64,000 nucleotides of DNA from Epichloe hybrida (lineage: Eukaryota; Ascomycota; Sordariomycetes; Hypocreales; Clavicipitaceae), in contig JAFEKR010000002.1 of the NCBI GenBank assembly GCA_019022495.1, forward strand, positions 5,952,001-6,016,000, read 5' to 3'. Positions within the stretch are counted from its first letter, which is position 1. The number at the start of each line of letters is the position of its first letter. A model generated the notes under the pieces. That model ran no database searches, was not told the origin of the DNA, and saw nothing but the letters and a program-made list of their open reading frames with translations. A program made the translations under genes and the position numbers. Positions 11,212-21,356 of the stretch are shown here, one piece after another.

Positions 11212-13107
11212 GGACGGTGATTCGGATGGTGAGTGATGTTGTGAGGAAGAAATGGAGGGTTGCGCTGCCTTTGGCTGTTTTTTTTTTTTGTTTTTTTTGT
11301 TTTTTTGAGACCCGCGGGAGTGGGGACCGCATCGTGGTACCCCAGCGTACAGGCCGAATTAATTTAATCTTGACTTAACAGGGCCAGGGGGTAAGAGGGC
11401 GACGATAAAGTTCGTGCTCTCCCCTGCTGCCTGCCTCCGAAGCTTGACCCAGCAAGCATCCCCGGCGGCCAGTCCGCGATGGATTGCTACATGCATACAT
11501 ACATATGAAGGTGGAGTTGGGAAAGTGATCGGCACCACAGCAGGCCGTGGGCGTGGAACCCAATAAGTAAGTCCGTCTTCAGTTTTCATAGATGATCATG
11601 AGGAAAGACTCAATTCGCAAGGCAAAACAAAAACAGACTTGTGGAAGAAGTTGTGGGATTTAGGTGACAAGCCAGAGCCAATAAGAAAGAAGTCTGTCGG
11701 GGGTACGAAGGAGACTTGGAACAATAAATCCAATAAACCCCAAGCGCCAAGGGTGGGCGGGTGTTGAGACATGAGACCTCGGATCCGGGGGGAGGGACAA
11801 GGCCTGTGTTCCTGCGGGCTGCGGCACTTCTAAGAAACAAGTCGGCGGGAACAGCAGGCTGTCGGTAAATGTGGAAGGCGCCATTGACGATTGATGAAGG
11901 GCCTGTGGGCATGGGCAACAGAATGTGGGTTGATTGGGTTGACTGTCCGAAGAGCTTGACAGATGGAAGTGACGACTTGGAGCTGTGAATCCTGTGATGC
12001 GCGACTTGGACTAATTACTCCATTTGGGATGTGTCGAAGTCCGGCCGAGGAGGTCAAGGATAATTTGGCGACTGATCAACTTTCGTAGGCATACCATAAC
12101 TGCTATCGTCCTCGTCTGCTAATTTCTTTCTTTGTGTTTTAAACTCAAGACGCCGGCCTCGTCTTTGGCTTTTAGCGAGTGTCCTTTCACGAGGCAGCAG
12201 TTCGCTGGGGTTCGCGGTTCGCAGTTCGCGGTTCGCTGGAGGGTGGCACGACCCCATCATGAGCTGCCTGCCCAACGCGACGTAGCACCATCCGTGCTTA
12301 AGTCCATGATGGACTAAGGTGGTTCCATACCTTGCCTATTAGTGTGGAGCTCCAGGTTCCCATGCAGGTACGACCCGGTCGCTTTTTTGTTGAGTGGCCG
12401 CGGAACTCTGCCTTGTGGGCTGTAAAGTGTCTGGACGTACTCCGTAAACTGGCTATCATAATCCGTACTCTGCATGATTTGCAGCTTTTTGCAAGCACAG
12501 AAGCAGGTCCAAGCTCATTCCCACCACAGCTTCTCGCTCCAGGTTCGACTCAACAATGGCTCCGCCCCACTGGTCGTTCTTGTCAGAGCCCAGTCTGAAG
12601 CGATCCATGTTCTCCGTACGGAACAGGCATTGAAGAACATGTCGTACGGTGCATGATGAAGAATATCTTGTTATCACTAACCTCCGAATCAGAATCGGTC
12701 ACGTCGTACGGCGTGTACTCACTCCCCGTGAAGACCTTAGCCAAGTGACTTCCGACGGCCTGGTCAGCAAGGAGACCGGGGCATCTCTTGGATCGTGTGC
12801 CCTGCTCCCGCCCGTGCCGGACTCACAGCCCAAGGACTGTGATGTGAGTGTTGCAGAGCGAATATTACATTCGGTTCTAGAGGTGAAATTGAAATCACTA
12901 AGCAAGAAGCAACAACATACATAGTCCCATTGAGTACAATCCAACGAGCAATGGTTTTCTGGACTAGTGTAGAGATGCGGTTTGCGCCGCGGGTGCGCCC
13001 CCGGGATTTAGGCATTACAATCATATGTATTGTCCTTGTTCATTTTCATCTAATCTTTCTTCTTTCCTTCAACTTACACGCCTTCCGAGGATAGAAATGT
13101 TCGGAAA

Positions 13108-13435
13108 TTAGGAATGATGCGCACCGAGCTGTGTCTGCAGCACGTATCCGCCTGGTGCCATGCCCATAAGAATATCTGCTTGGGCTTGTTCGGCAGGGTC
13201 TACTCCGTAGACTTCCCAGATTTGCCCTGATTAATAAAGCAAGATGTGGGCTGTCAATTCGCGGTGAAAGAGGGGTCTACTAATACTCAGCATTATGGAT
13301 AATATCCGGTGGAAAAGGCTCGATGCGTCTTGATAGGTGTTAATTACGCAAGCAAACAATGACTTGTTCTGGAATCGGGCTACAACCCATGTGACGATGT
13401 GCGCTGACATCCGCGATGGCCCCGTGGGCTGCACC
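13108..13435 (-). pseudogene. Unidentified coding remnant
   Basis: On the minus strand, 13230 down to a TAA at 13108-13110 reads WEVYGVDPAEQAQADILMG and on to GAHHS-stop, which looks like a real C-terminus. Upstream, after a possible intron ending TTAATCAG near 13231, another frame gives HMGCSPIPEQVIVCLRN, a TAA, then RIEPFPPDIIHNAEY. The pieces look protein-like, but their frames do not join and a stop intervenes, so this is best read as a decayed gene. I could not name the family. Confidence is low because only about 100 codons are visible. Confidence 0.35.
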
Positions 13436-15979
13436 GTAATAGCACAATAGGCTATAAAAATATTAAGCAAATTTTACCTCGTGCTCGGGAGGGATACGTA
13501 ATACTGTTGTTTTGAGAGGTATAAAGGAGAATGCACAGGGCATGCAGCACTGTAAACAGGTTCATGCTTTTCAATATAAATTATTACTGATTTAATGTAC
13601 CTATTTGTTCTATTTGTCCTAGCCCTTCTCTCCCTTATTTCCTGGCTATTAGCTCATTAGCTTACTCCCCCCTGTTAAGTAGAGTTGTGAACTAATTTAT
13701 GGTGGTGCATTATAAAACTACCGGGCTAGGCCAGAGTGTTGCCAGCACTCTGTACGGAGTACAAGCGACAAAGACGGCTCCGGGGCTTGGAAAGAGGTCG
13801 GTTCCCTTTGGCCTAGAATCCCGAGGCAACGACCAGTTTCCTGGGGACGGACGAGTCGATGTGTTCCGACACTCGCAGTTCTGTGCTCTCATGAACCCGT
13901 GCCCGCAACAAGCTTGGCCGAGAGAGGTGAGCAGACCTGGCTTAATTAGCTCTGTTTCATGCATGGGCCGTCTTTTCGTTTCGTGGTCTCTCTTGTTAGG
14001 TGCCAGTTTTAGGCCAGACATTTTGCAAGCGCAAGCACAAGGGTTACGTGAACACAGGGTAGTGGTTCTTTGATAATGCAGTTATAGTAACTAGACTAAT
14101 AACAAGAGGAAGGTTCTTTTCTAGGTCTTCTACTAGGAGGTACATAGGCGTGCTTCTTACTTTTTGGTGTCACGTATAACACGGGGCGCCGTCTTCAGCT
14201 GGCGCTACTGCACGGATTGTCCAGGAGCAGGAAGCAGATGAATGGTTTATCAGCAACTCCTGCCCACGGAGTCGGAGTACAGGCCAGCCTCGTCTCATTC
14301 CTGTCCTGCCGTCTCTGTACGAGAAGAGCGGTCCAGCCTTTAAGTCAGCCTTAACATGTTGCCTAATCCTACTCTTGTTTCCAAAGCTCGAGGACCCTAT
14401 TCCGGCTCTGATTTGCTATGGCTTTACTAAAAGCAGATTGTTGCGCCTGTCGTGGCACAATGCAATGGTCAGTACAGGATGGAAAGAGAAGAGGTGGACA
14501 GATCCCAGTCATAACGCGGAACATGATGGCTTCCCCGGCTTGAATTACGTTTCTAGGGTGGGCGAGCAGAAAAAGTCCTTGGGGTCGGATTTCGAAAAAA
14601 GTAGATGAACACATGTGCGCACACAAAGGAAAATCCCCCTCAAAGGAGCGGGCTCCATACTTGCTGCAGGGTGAACGCCCAGCTCAATGCAAGTTAGCAT
14701 CAACCTGCATGCGGAGTAGAAGATGATGATGATGCTGATGACGAATTACAGTTCCAACACCAACTGTTGCACGACGGCCGCGCCCACTTTTGTCAACGGC
14801 TTGACGCGACGGTGGCAGTAATAAGCAAGCGGGAGAAGACATTGGCACATTGGCTTCGTGCATTCTGAAGAGGGAGATGAAAACATGGAGGAGTGGCCGC
14901 AGTGCTGCAGGCATAACCGCTTGGGGTTCCGTATGCACAAGTATTTATCAAGGTCCCGAGTGAATATGCCTGTTCGTTTCATGCTCACGCACTTGCTGTA
15001 CGGTATCAAGACCAAGCGAAAGGGGGAAAGAAGCTCGAAGGACCAAGACACCAATCGGCATCGTCAATAGGACCAAAAATCGCCAATGAAATTGACAAAA
15101 AACGACTCGAGATGACGTACTTCAACCTAGCTTGCCATTTGACGTTTCGTCTGATGCGGGAGGGACCTGACTCGAAACTATCCTGTAGGATCCTTCCTTG
15201 ACACTTGAACAACGAGGGTAACTCGACGTACAAGTCTTCAGTCATCATGTTTGCCAATTTTTTCCTTCCACCAGCGTTCTGATTTACTCTGGCCGAGATT
15301 GATCGAAGAGTCATCTGAAAAAAAACACTTCAGCGCTTGACCGTTTGCTAGTCACAAGCAAAAAAGCAAGAGGTCGGATCGAGGGAAGTTTGCAGAGGTC
15401 GTCTCCCACCTTCACATCCTTCCCGACACACTTGACCAATCACGCGTGCATGGATTGAATCCCCCGTGCTTGGAGTTCGCCCTCAGTTCCCCGACACGCA
15501 AGGAATCAAAGCCAGACGAAGGAAGAGGTGTGGTTGGCTGCCAGTCGTCACGGTGCAAGGGTGGGATGACGGCGTCGAACACGGACGTTGATCGAAGGTC
15601 CTCTCTCCATGATATCCCCCGAGTTTTGTTGTTGGTGACGTTACGGCCGTTACGGCCATTGTTAGCTTGCAGCACAGCATCTATTGCACACTCTACATGA
15701 ATCCCTGTTTGATTTGGCACGAGTGACGAGGGGCAGCAGGCCAATGATTGTAGATTGTTGTACAATTTAGTGTCGCACTAGGTGGAGTAGGAGGTACTTG
15801 GTTCTTCCTATATTTTACTAGAGCTATATAGTCCCTCTTCTCAGCGTGTGTAACCCTATTAGATCCCTATGTAATAGCTCTCCACCCTCTATAGCTAAGT
15901 AATAGTTATAAGTGGCTACCCCACGTGGGACTTGTAGTCGTGTAAAACCATTCATCAGGGGTAAGACTACAATACACCG

Positions 15980-16005
15980 CTTGAATTATTGTACAAATCT
16001 ACATG
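15980..16005 (-). repeat. Dispersed repeat fragment, inverted copy
   Basis: The reverse complement matches 53419-53444 at 25 of 26 positions (CATGTAGATTTGTA, then AATAATTCAAG). It lies about 160 bp from a direct-orientation relative at 16163-16245, so the two might be ends of a small inverted-repeat element. Confidence 0.55.
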
Positions 16006-16162
16006 ACAGGGGTAATTGAGCGAATTAGAGGTTAGCTAGGAAATAAAGGAGATAGGGGCTAAGATTAACAGGTACCTTAAATTGCGGACAGTTTACATAG
16101 AAAATAATATATCTTTTAGTAGCGCTTTATACTCTATGTATTTTCCTTATGGCTTGCTATTA

Positions 16163-16245
16163 ATAGTATTACTTATTGTACATACAGCTGAGGGAGGAAC
16201 GAAAGACTGGGGAACGTAGATTTGTAGACCATTCAGGGGTTATAC
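16163..16245 (+). repeat. Dispersed repeat copy
   Basis: About 80 bp resembles 53366-53445: AATAGTATTACTTA, then ACAGCTG, AGGAACGAAA, TGGGG and GTAGATTTGTA occur in the same order in both with small indels. It lies at the edge of an A+T-rich, RIP-like tract. Confidence 0.6.
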
Positions 16246-17327
16246 TATTTCATGCCAAGCCATCCTCATGCGTGACTGGAGGGCAAATCGTCAAACCACA
16301 ATTCTACCTGTCATTTTTTTGTTTCGCCAAGACAAGCTTTCATTTCCCCCTGTGTCGCCTCAATCATTGGTCATTGCCCATTACATACGTATCGTCGACT
16401 GGCCGGCCATCTGCGTGGTGATGATCTAACTGCAAAGAAAGGGCAGGAGGACCCTTGCTCGGTGTGACAGAGGCTGCATTAAAGACGCATTTAACCCGGA
16501 CAGGACATTCACATCAGGGAGGAGCCTTGGCCTGCTATTTTCCTCACGCCAGACTACGCCCGTGGTCAAGAGGCCTGTACATAGTAGTCGTTCTCGTGTT
16601 CATTTAGTAAGTCGTATGCGCCGCAGTTCGTCGACATATTGCAGTTTTGTAATTGCCTTGCCCTTGCCCTTTACTTTACAGCAAAGCTCTGGTAGAGACG
16701 CAACATGGAACACAACTATTTATTAAGCCGGCTAATATATTGGAGGCCAAAAACCACCTGGGAAATAGAGCTGCGGAACGCAATCATGATGCCTATAATA
16801 ATTGATGACCCTGTGTCAATGTCGAAACTTCCTCCAAGTACTCAATCCCAAACCGTACAGTTGTGTAATCTCTCGTGTCGTTGAAATAGAAGTATGCAAT
16901 TGTTTTCGCAGCGAAGCTTAACCATCAGCTTCCCAAAACATAAATAAATAAATAATGTATAGAACCAGATGTAGCACACATGAGGGTTTCCAAAACGGAG
17001 ATAAATGCAAATGTCAGAGATTAGGCGCGCCATCAACGCCAGTACTGGAGCTATTTCCGCGCATTACAAAGTGTGGTGAGAAGACGATATCCTTTGGTTA
17101 TATCCAGAAAGACATAAAATCAACATTATGATTGCAGACATGACATCCTGATTTTCAGCTTACTTGAAATGAAGCTCTTCGGTCAAACGTCCCTGTCACT
17201 CCTGCTTTGAGCGTTCTCCCACTCGGCATCGTTTCTTGAGCCTGTCGTGTTACTCTTTCGTTTGGACCAAAAGAACTCGCCTAGAGTATCGCTGACACTC
17301 CAAGATCGTCTGCACGTATGGTCATAT

Positions 17328-19397
17328 TCAAGGAATGACATCAATTTCCGAGTTTTCCCGCGGCCTCGGAAACTGGACGTCAGAAGTCGGGATTGGTGTA
17401 TAGCCCGAAGCCTCTGTGTTATTTTCGTTGTCATCGTTGAAGAACAAGCTGGCCCGTATGCTAGATTGAATACGTCTCAAAGATGATCTGTGAGCTGAAT
17501 AATTGTTGTCATCCCGTAGAAAGGCGTCTTTCACGACTGTTGTTACTGTCGACGATAGCGGGGACGGGGAAATGAAAGTCTTGGAGCGATGATGGCTATT
17601 AGCACGGTAAAGCCCCGTGCCAGGACGAGGGGTTACTGGAGGGTCAGCCGGATATGTCAGGACAGCGTCTGGATCACGCACAGGAGTGGTGGCATTGGAA
17701 TTTCCTGAAGTTGACACCACAGCAGACTCGGTTGCCGCTGAGTAGGTAGAAAGCGTTCTGTCGCCACGAGGGAGGGATGACGTGCTTGACCATGATTCTC
17801 GCCAAGGATTGCCTACCATCGTGACTGGTGGTTTGATTCCAATCAGGTGCGGAGCGCTATCAGAGGCCTTTTGGCCTAGTGTGGGAATACCGGCTTTGTC
17901 TCGAGGAGGTTCTGGGTTGACAGAGTCTGCGAAGCTTGCTCTCGACATTCTGCTAGATCGACGAGACTTGGACTTCGGTGTTGCAGGACCCTGTGATTCT
18001 TGTGCGCCGAGTCCCTCTTCGTGCCTACTCAAGCCGATATTCTCTTCAACCCCATCAATCTCAGACAGAAGATCCTCGTCGTCGTCATCTTCTTCCGGTC
18101 GTCGGCCGCTAGTGATTACGAAGACGCCGAAGAAGGTGAGTAGACAGCCGCCTACAAAACACGCGACTTGCTTCGGCGTAGTCTTTTCGAAGTCACGATA
18201 TAAAACAGCGCTGCCCAAAATAACACACAGTGTAAAAAGAACAAACTGGATGGGTATGACCTGAGTAGAGTCGAATCGCTGAAGTGCCTTATTGACATAT
18301 CGGATTTGCATAACTGCAGTGACGAGAAGAATGAAGACCAGCGCATATGCCACTGGAGTCGTGAATGCTCTCCAGAGAGTTGATGAGAGCATGGACGACA
18401 CACCCTTGGTCGCCAACGCCGTATAACCACCTGCAATGCCCAATGTTAGCAAGACAATCTTCTGGACCCCTAATCGCAACATACCAAAGAGTCCTACGAG
18501 AGCCAAGTCTATAAGGATTGTACTCCTGCCATATTTGCTACTTGCCCACATCAGCACGATGATTAGGAAAATAGTAACACCTAGGTAGATTTCGAATTCC
18601 GTTGTTGTGATCGCGTACAAAACATCGTGAGGTTCCAGCTTAGTCTCTTCCTGGTTGGCACTGAAAACAACAGTCACTACTCCGGCAACTGCAATAACGA
18701 CACCCCAAAAATCCCTGGCGCGAAAGCGTTCGTGAAACATGACTGGGGCGATTATGCAGTTCGATATTAACGCCACCACACCTAATGGTGATACGATAGA
18801 CGCACGAGCAAAGCCATATGCCAAGAAATTTCCCATTTCGCCGAGGGTAATGAGCATTTGACCCAGCCACCAATACGGCGATTTCAGATAGTTTGAAGTA
18901 GCCTTTTTCTGACCTTCATTCATATCACAATCGTCTTTACTTGGAGTAGAAAGGAATGAAACAGACAGAGGATCAGTCTCATGACCTCGGAGCTCATCTT
19001 GCGTAGGGTCACCGAGGATTTCAGAGCTGCGAGAACCCCGGGCTTGATCTCCGCTACTACCATCATGCCCAATTGTAACCGTAGACATGGTCCCATATGA
19101 ATCGCCATTACCATCGCCATTACTTTGCGACCGTTTCGTCAGCGCGCGAGCTCTTTGCCGGATTCGTGCGCGTTCCTTGTGAATGCGGGTATGGGCGTAT
19201 CGCTGAACGTTCAGGGCTAGAGCAATGAGAACGTTACCAACGATGGCCGTGATGATGCCGATGAGCGAAGACCATTCTTCCAGGACCTCACCGGGATCAG
19301 TTGGGATCTGAGTTTTGGTCGGTGTCGCAGCAGCCGATGTCACTGCGTTCAAATGAATCGCTATAGACCGCGACGGCCCCGTTGCTATGATGTCCAT
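17328..19397 (-). CDS. NIPA-type magnesium transporter (DUF803)
   Basis: A single exon of 689 codons from the ATG at 19397. The NIPA family moves Mg2+ and other divalent cations across plasma or endosomal membranes. A first membrane segment lies at about 44-66 (LIGIITAIVGNVLIALALN), followed by a basic/Ser-rich loop. A block of about eight further helices (about 183-435) carries the family-typical GEMGNFLAYGFA, SPLGVVALISNCIIAP and QVIPIQFVLFTLCVILGSA. The C-terminal 250 residues are a Ser/Pro/acidic tail with no domain, probably cytosolic. It is longer than animal NIPAs (about 330-400 residues), which is usual for filamentous fungi. No intron is seen. Substrate preference cannot be read from the sequence. 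Confidence 0.88.
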   Translation of the reverse strand: MDIIATGPSRSIAIHLNAVTSAAATPTKTQIPTDPGEVLEEWSSLIGIITAIVGNVLIALALNVQRYAHTRIHKERARIRQRARALTKRSQSNGDGNGDSYGTMSTVTIGHDGSSGDQARGSRSSEILGDPTQDELRGHETDPLSVSFLSTPSKDDCDMNEGQKKATSNYLKSPYWWLGQMLITLGEMGNFLAYGFARASIVSPLGVVALISNCIIAPVMFHERFRARDFWGVVIAVAGVVTVVFSANQEETKLEPHDVLYAITTTEFEIYLGVTIFLIIVLMWASSKYGRSTILIDLALVGLFGMLRLGVQKIVLLTLGIAGGYTALATKGVSSMLSSTLWRAFTTPVAYALVFILLVTAVMQIRYVNKALQRFDSTQVIPIQFVLFTLCVILGSAVLYRDFEKTTPKQVACFVGGCLLTFFGVFVITSGRRPEEDDDDEDLLSEIDGVEENIGLSRHEEGLGAQESQGPATPKSKSRRSSRMSRASFADSVNPEPPRDKAGIPTLGQKASDSAPHLIGIKPPVTMVGNPWRESWSSTSSLPRGDRTLSTYSAATESAVVSTSGNSNATTPVRDPDAVLTYPADPPVTPRPGTGLYRANSHHRSKTFISPSPLSSTVTTVVKDAFLRDDNNYSAHRSSLRRIQSSIRASLFFNDDNENNTEASGYTPIPTSDVQFPRPRENSEIDVIP

Positions 19398-20028
19398 CGA
19401 ATCCTGACGAGCGTTGTGGCCAGAGAACGCAGTCGCAGGAGGCGTTTAGAGTCGGGGATAGTTCAATGGTTGGAGGTAGCGATGGACCCCAACTGGCGAC
19501 GGATCGCGATCATCGAGTTGCAGGAATCAAGGCTTGATAAAGGAACTACTCCTTGGCCCAAGGCAGCTAAGTCATGACAATAGAACGTGGCCAAGTGGAT
19601 TTAATAATTTTTTGGGGGTTCAAGGATGTCAAAGACTTGCTGTGCTGTGAGCGGTAGCGTTGGCCGTTTGGCGTTGGGATTTGATGCGGTCATCTCGCAG
19701 TTCGGGGCGGACCTCGGTTTTGGCTGTCCACGCTTCAATCCTTGCCAAGTGGAGACTGGACCACTTACGGATGTCTAGTGCTATTGCCCTATTATTACCG
19801 GACTAGGCCAGTTGACGGGTCAATATTTCGTGGCACCTTCATTCCCACGGCGCATAATAGGACGCTACCTCACCATTACTTCATTCATCCATCATTCTCA
19901 AGCTTTATTATCGCCGTTCGATTCTGCTTTTCATTGGGAACGCCCCATTTTGGAACCATTCTCGGGCGTTACAACGCCCAATACTCTGACCTGTTGGTGT
20001 CACTTTCGCTGATTAAGCGTCCGTGAAA
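19398..20028. promoter_or_regulatory. Divergent promoter region, NIPA gene / unknown gene
   Basis: A 631 bp noncoding stretch between divergent starts. No strong motif stood out. A tRNA-A-box-like string at 19459-19469 has no matching B box. Confidence 0.4.
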
Positions 20029-20961
20029 ATGGAAGCGCTTTCTCCCCAAGAGCAGAGCAACTTGGACCTTTATTCCGTTATTTCCTCCCCCTCGTATTCT
20101 CCAATGACACTTCGTCACCTACCACAACCAGTTCCCAATGATTTGCCTCCAGGGTTGGATGCCAAACTCTTCACTTTTCAGGATGCTTTTGAGGATCTTC
20201 TCGTGGCATCCAAGGGAGAGAAGCTACCAGATATCAGAAGCCGCTATGAGCAACGACAACTCCTCTCGAGCATGTTTCCTTCTGGGGAGCCTACTTGGTT
20301 CTGGCTGCGTCGAATCGAATCCCAGGGACTGGTCCGGCGGCCCGACGATCCCTTTACTTACATCCGAGTACACCAGCCTGACTGGGCGGCCTTCCATGAG
20401 GAGCTTGATAAAAAGGCTGCGAATGCTTGGAAAAGTGTCAAGAAAGGTAACAAGGCCGAAGACAATAATGCCAGTCATTTGTATGAAGAGATGGGCAGGG
20501 CAATAAACGACTTGGAGCGAGGAATTTTCGGCGACAGCGCGTGCAAGGACAACACAAGCAGCGCAGACCTATGTTCAAAGCACCGCGAAGGTCCCGACAA
20601 TTTTGACGAGCTTTTCTCCGAAATTTCGTCGGCTTTCAAAGGAAGCACGTCCTCCTGGGACACGTTTCTAAGAGCAGTGACCAAGGACGGGAATGGCGAT
20701 CTTGGTGATGAAAGCCGGTCACTCCCGGCAGTTCGTGACAAGAAAGATGTCTTGACAACCGAAAAGGAGCATGTGGATCGTTTTGGCTACCTGCACAAGA
20801 CTGTCACCCGTAAGGTCCTGGACGCAGAGGGAAAGCAAGTAGGATTGGAGACATACGTTACAATCCGACCGGCAGACAAGCATATCAATAACGATAACAA
20901 AGAAGAGAGCGATCAGCGGAGCTCCTTCGATAAGCGAAACAATTCTAAATGCACAAATTAG
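20029..20961 (+). CDS. Conserved-looking hypothetical protein, 310 aa
   Basis: The frame starts at the ATG at 20029 (MEALSPQEQ); the open frame extends to a GTG at 20023 that would not be used in a fungus. The product is soluble and acidic-hydrophilic, with no membrane segment or clear targeting signal. The middle has PTWFWLRRIESQGL (about 92-105) and a helix-rich part (about 123-165). Near the end, FGYLHKTVTRKVLDAEGKQV, followed by a T-IRPAD segment, looks like a conserved beta-rich block (about 253-285). I recognise no named family. It converges with NOP4. The length, intronless frame and well-formed blocks argue for a real gene; no function is claimed. Confidence 0.75.
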   Translation: MEALSPQEQSNLDLYSVISSPSYSPMTLRHLPQPVPNDLPPGLDAKLFTFQDAFEDLLVASKGEKLPDIRSRYEQRQLLSSMFPSGEPTWFWLRRIESQGLVRRPDDPFTYIRVHQPDWAAFHEELDKKAANAWKSVKKGNKAEDNNASHLYEEMGRAINDLERGIFGDSACKDNTSSADLCSKHREGPDNFDELFSEISSAFKGSTSSWDTFLRAVTKDGNGDLGDESRSLPAVRDKKDVLTTEKEHVDRFGYLHKTVTRKVLDAEGKQVGLETYVTIRPADKHINNDNKEESDQRSSFDKRNNSKCTN

Positions 20962-21356
20962 TTCTGGAAATGAACCAAACAGGGGATGTGGCAATGTGTT
21001 CCCTCATGACATGTTTGATCAATCTCGACACGACTCAATAGCAAATTATCTTTTTTTATATAATTCACCGAAAAGTCAGTTCATGTTTTGCCTGGCTGAG
21101 TGTGGCCGGCATCTCTTGAGTATGAAGAAAACTTCATATAGAGTCTAACGTTTTGATACTCCGTTGAAGAAGACACAATAAAAGTTCAAAATTGATACAT
21201 CAATAAGCAAATGATTACAGAAATACATGTCGTTCAAGAAGAACAAAGGAGAAACTGTCGCCTTGATTCGAATACCGAAAGTCGCATAATATATTTTTTT
21301 CTCTGACTTGAGACTTTTCGTACAACTAGCTATGAGTGTGTACAGATGCCAGACAT
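20962..21356. other. Intergenic between convergent genes
   Basis: A+T-rich 3' flanks of two convergent genes, with T-runs near 21050-21060 and 21294-21302. Nothing else is seen. Confidence 0.6.

Larger units (their letters stand above)
11212..17327. other. 6.1 kb gene-poor stretch with repeat remnants
   Basis: No intact gene is supported. The T-rich run at 11280-11308 lies just upstream of the CRIB gene. Copies of TACTCCGTA/TACGGAGTA occur at 12438, 13201 and 13753, with related words near 12460, 12612 and 14270. A broken coding remnant lies at 13108-13435. From about 15780 to 16170 the DNA is A+T-rich with many TAG/TAA words, like RIP-damaged repeat. Pieces of a dispersed repeat are at 15980-16005 and 16163-16245. 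Short open frames elsewhere (for example 13699-14073 and 15006-15314) show no recognisable family. Confidence 0.55.

Noticed and set aside
12870..12895. Short 18S rRNA-like word (AGAGGTGAAATT)
   Set aside because: Only about a dozen bases match; flanking sequence does not follow rRNA.
13699..14073. 124-residue plus-strand open frame
   Set aside because: It contains TACGGAGTA repeat sequence, has biased low-information composition, no splice support and no recognisable family.
19459..19520. tRNA-like A box (TAGTTCAATGG)
   Set aside because: No B box at the expected distance and no cloverleaf stems that I can pair.
20023..20028. Possible upstream GTG start of the 310-aa unknown gene
   Set aside because: Fungal nuclear genes start at ATG; the ATG at 20029 is two codons later.
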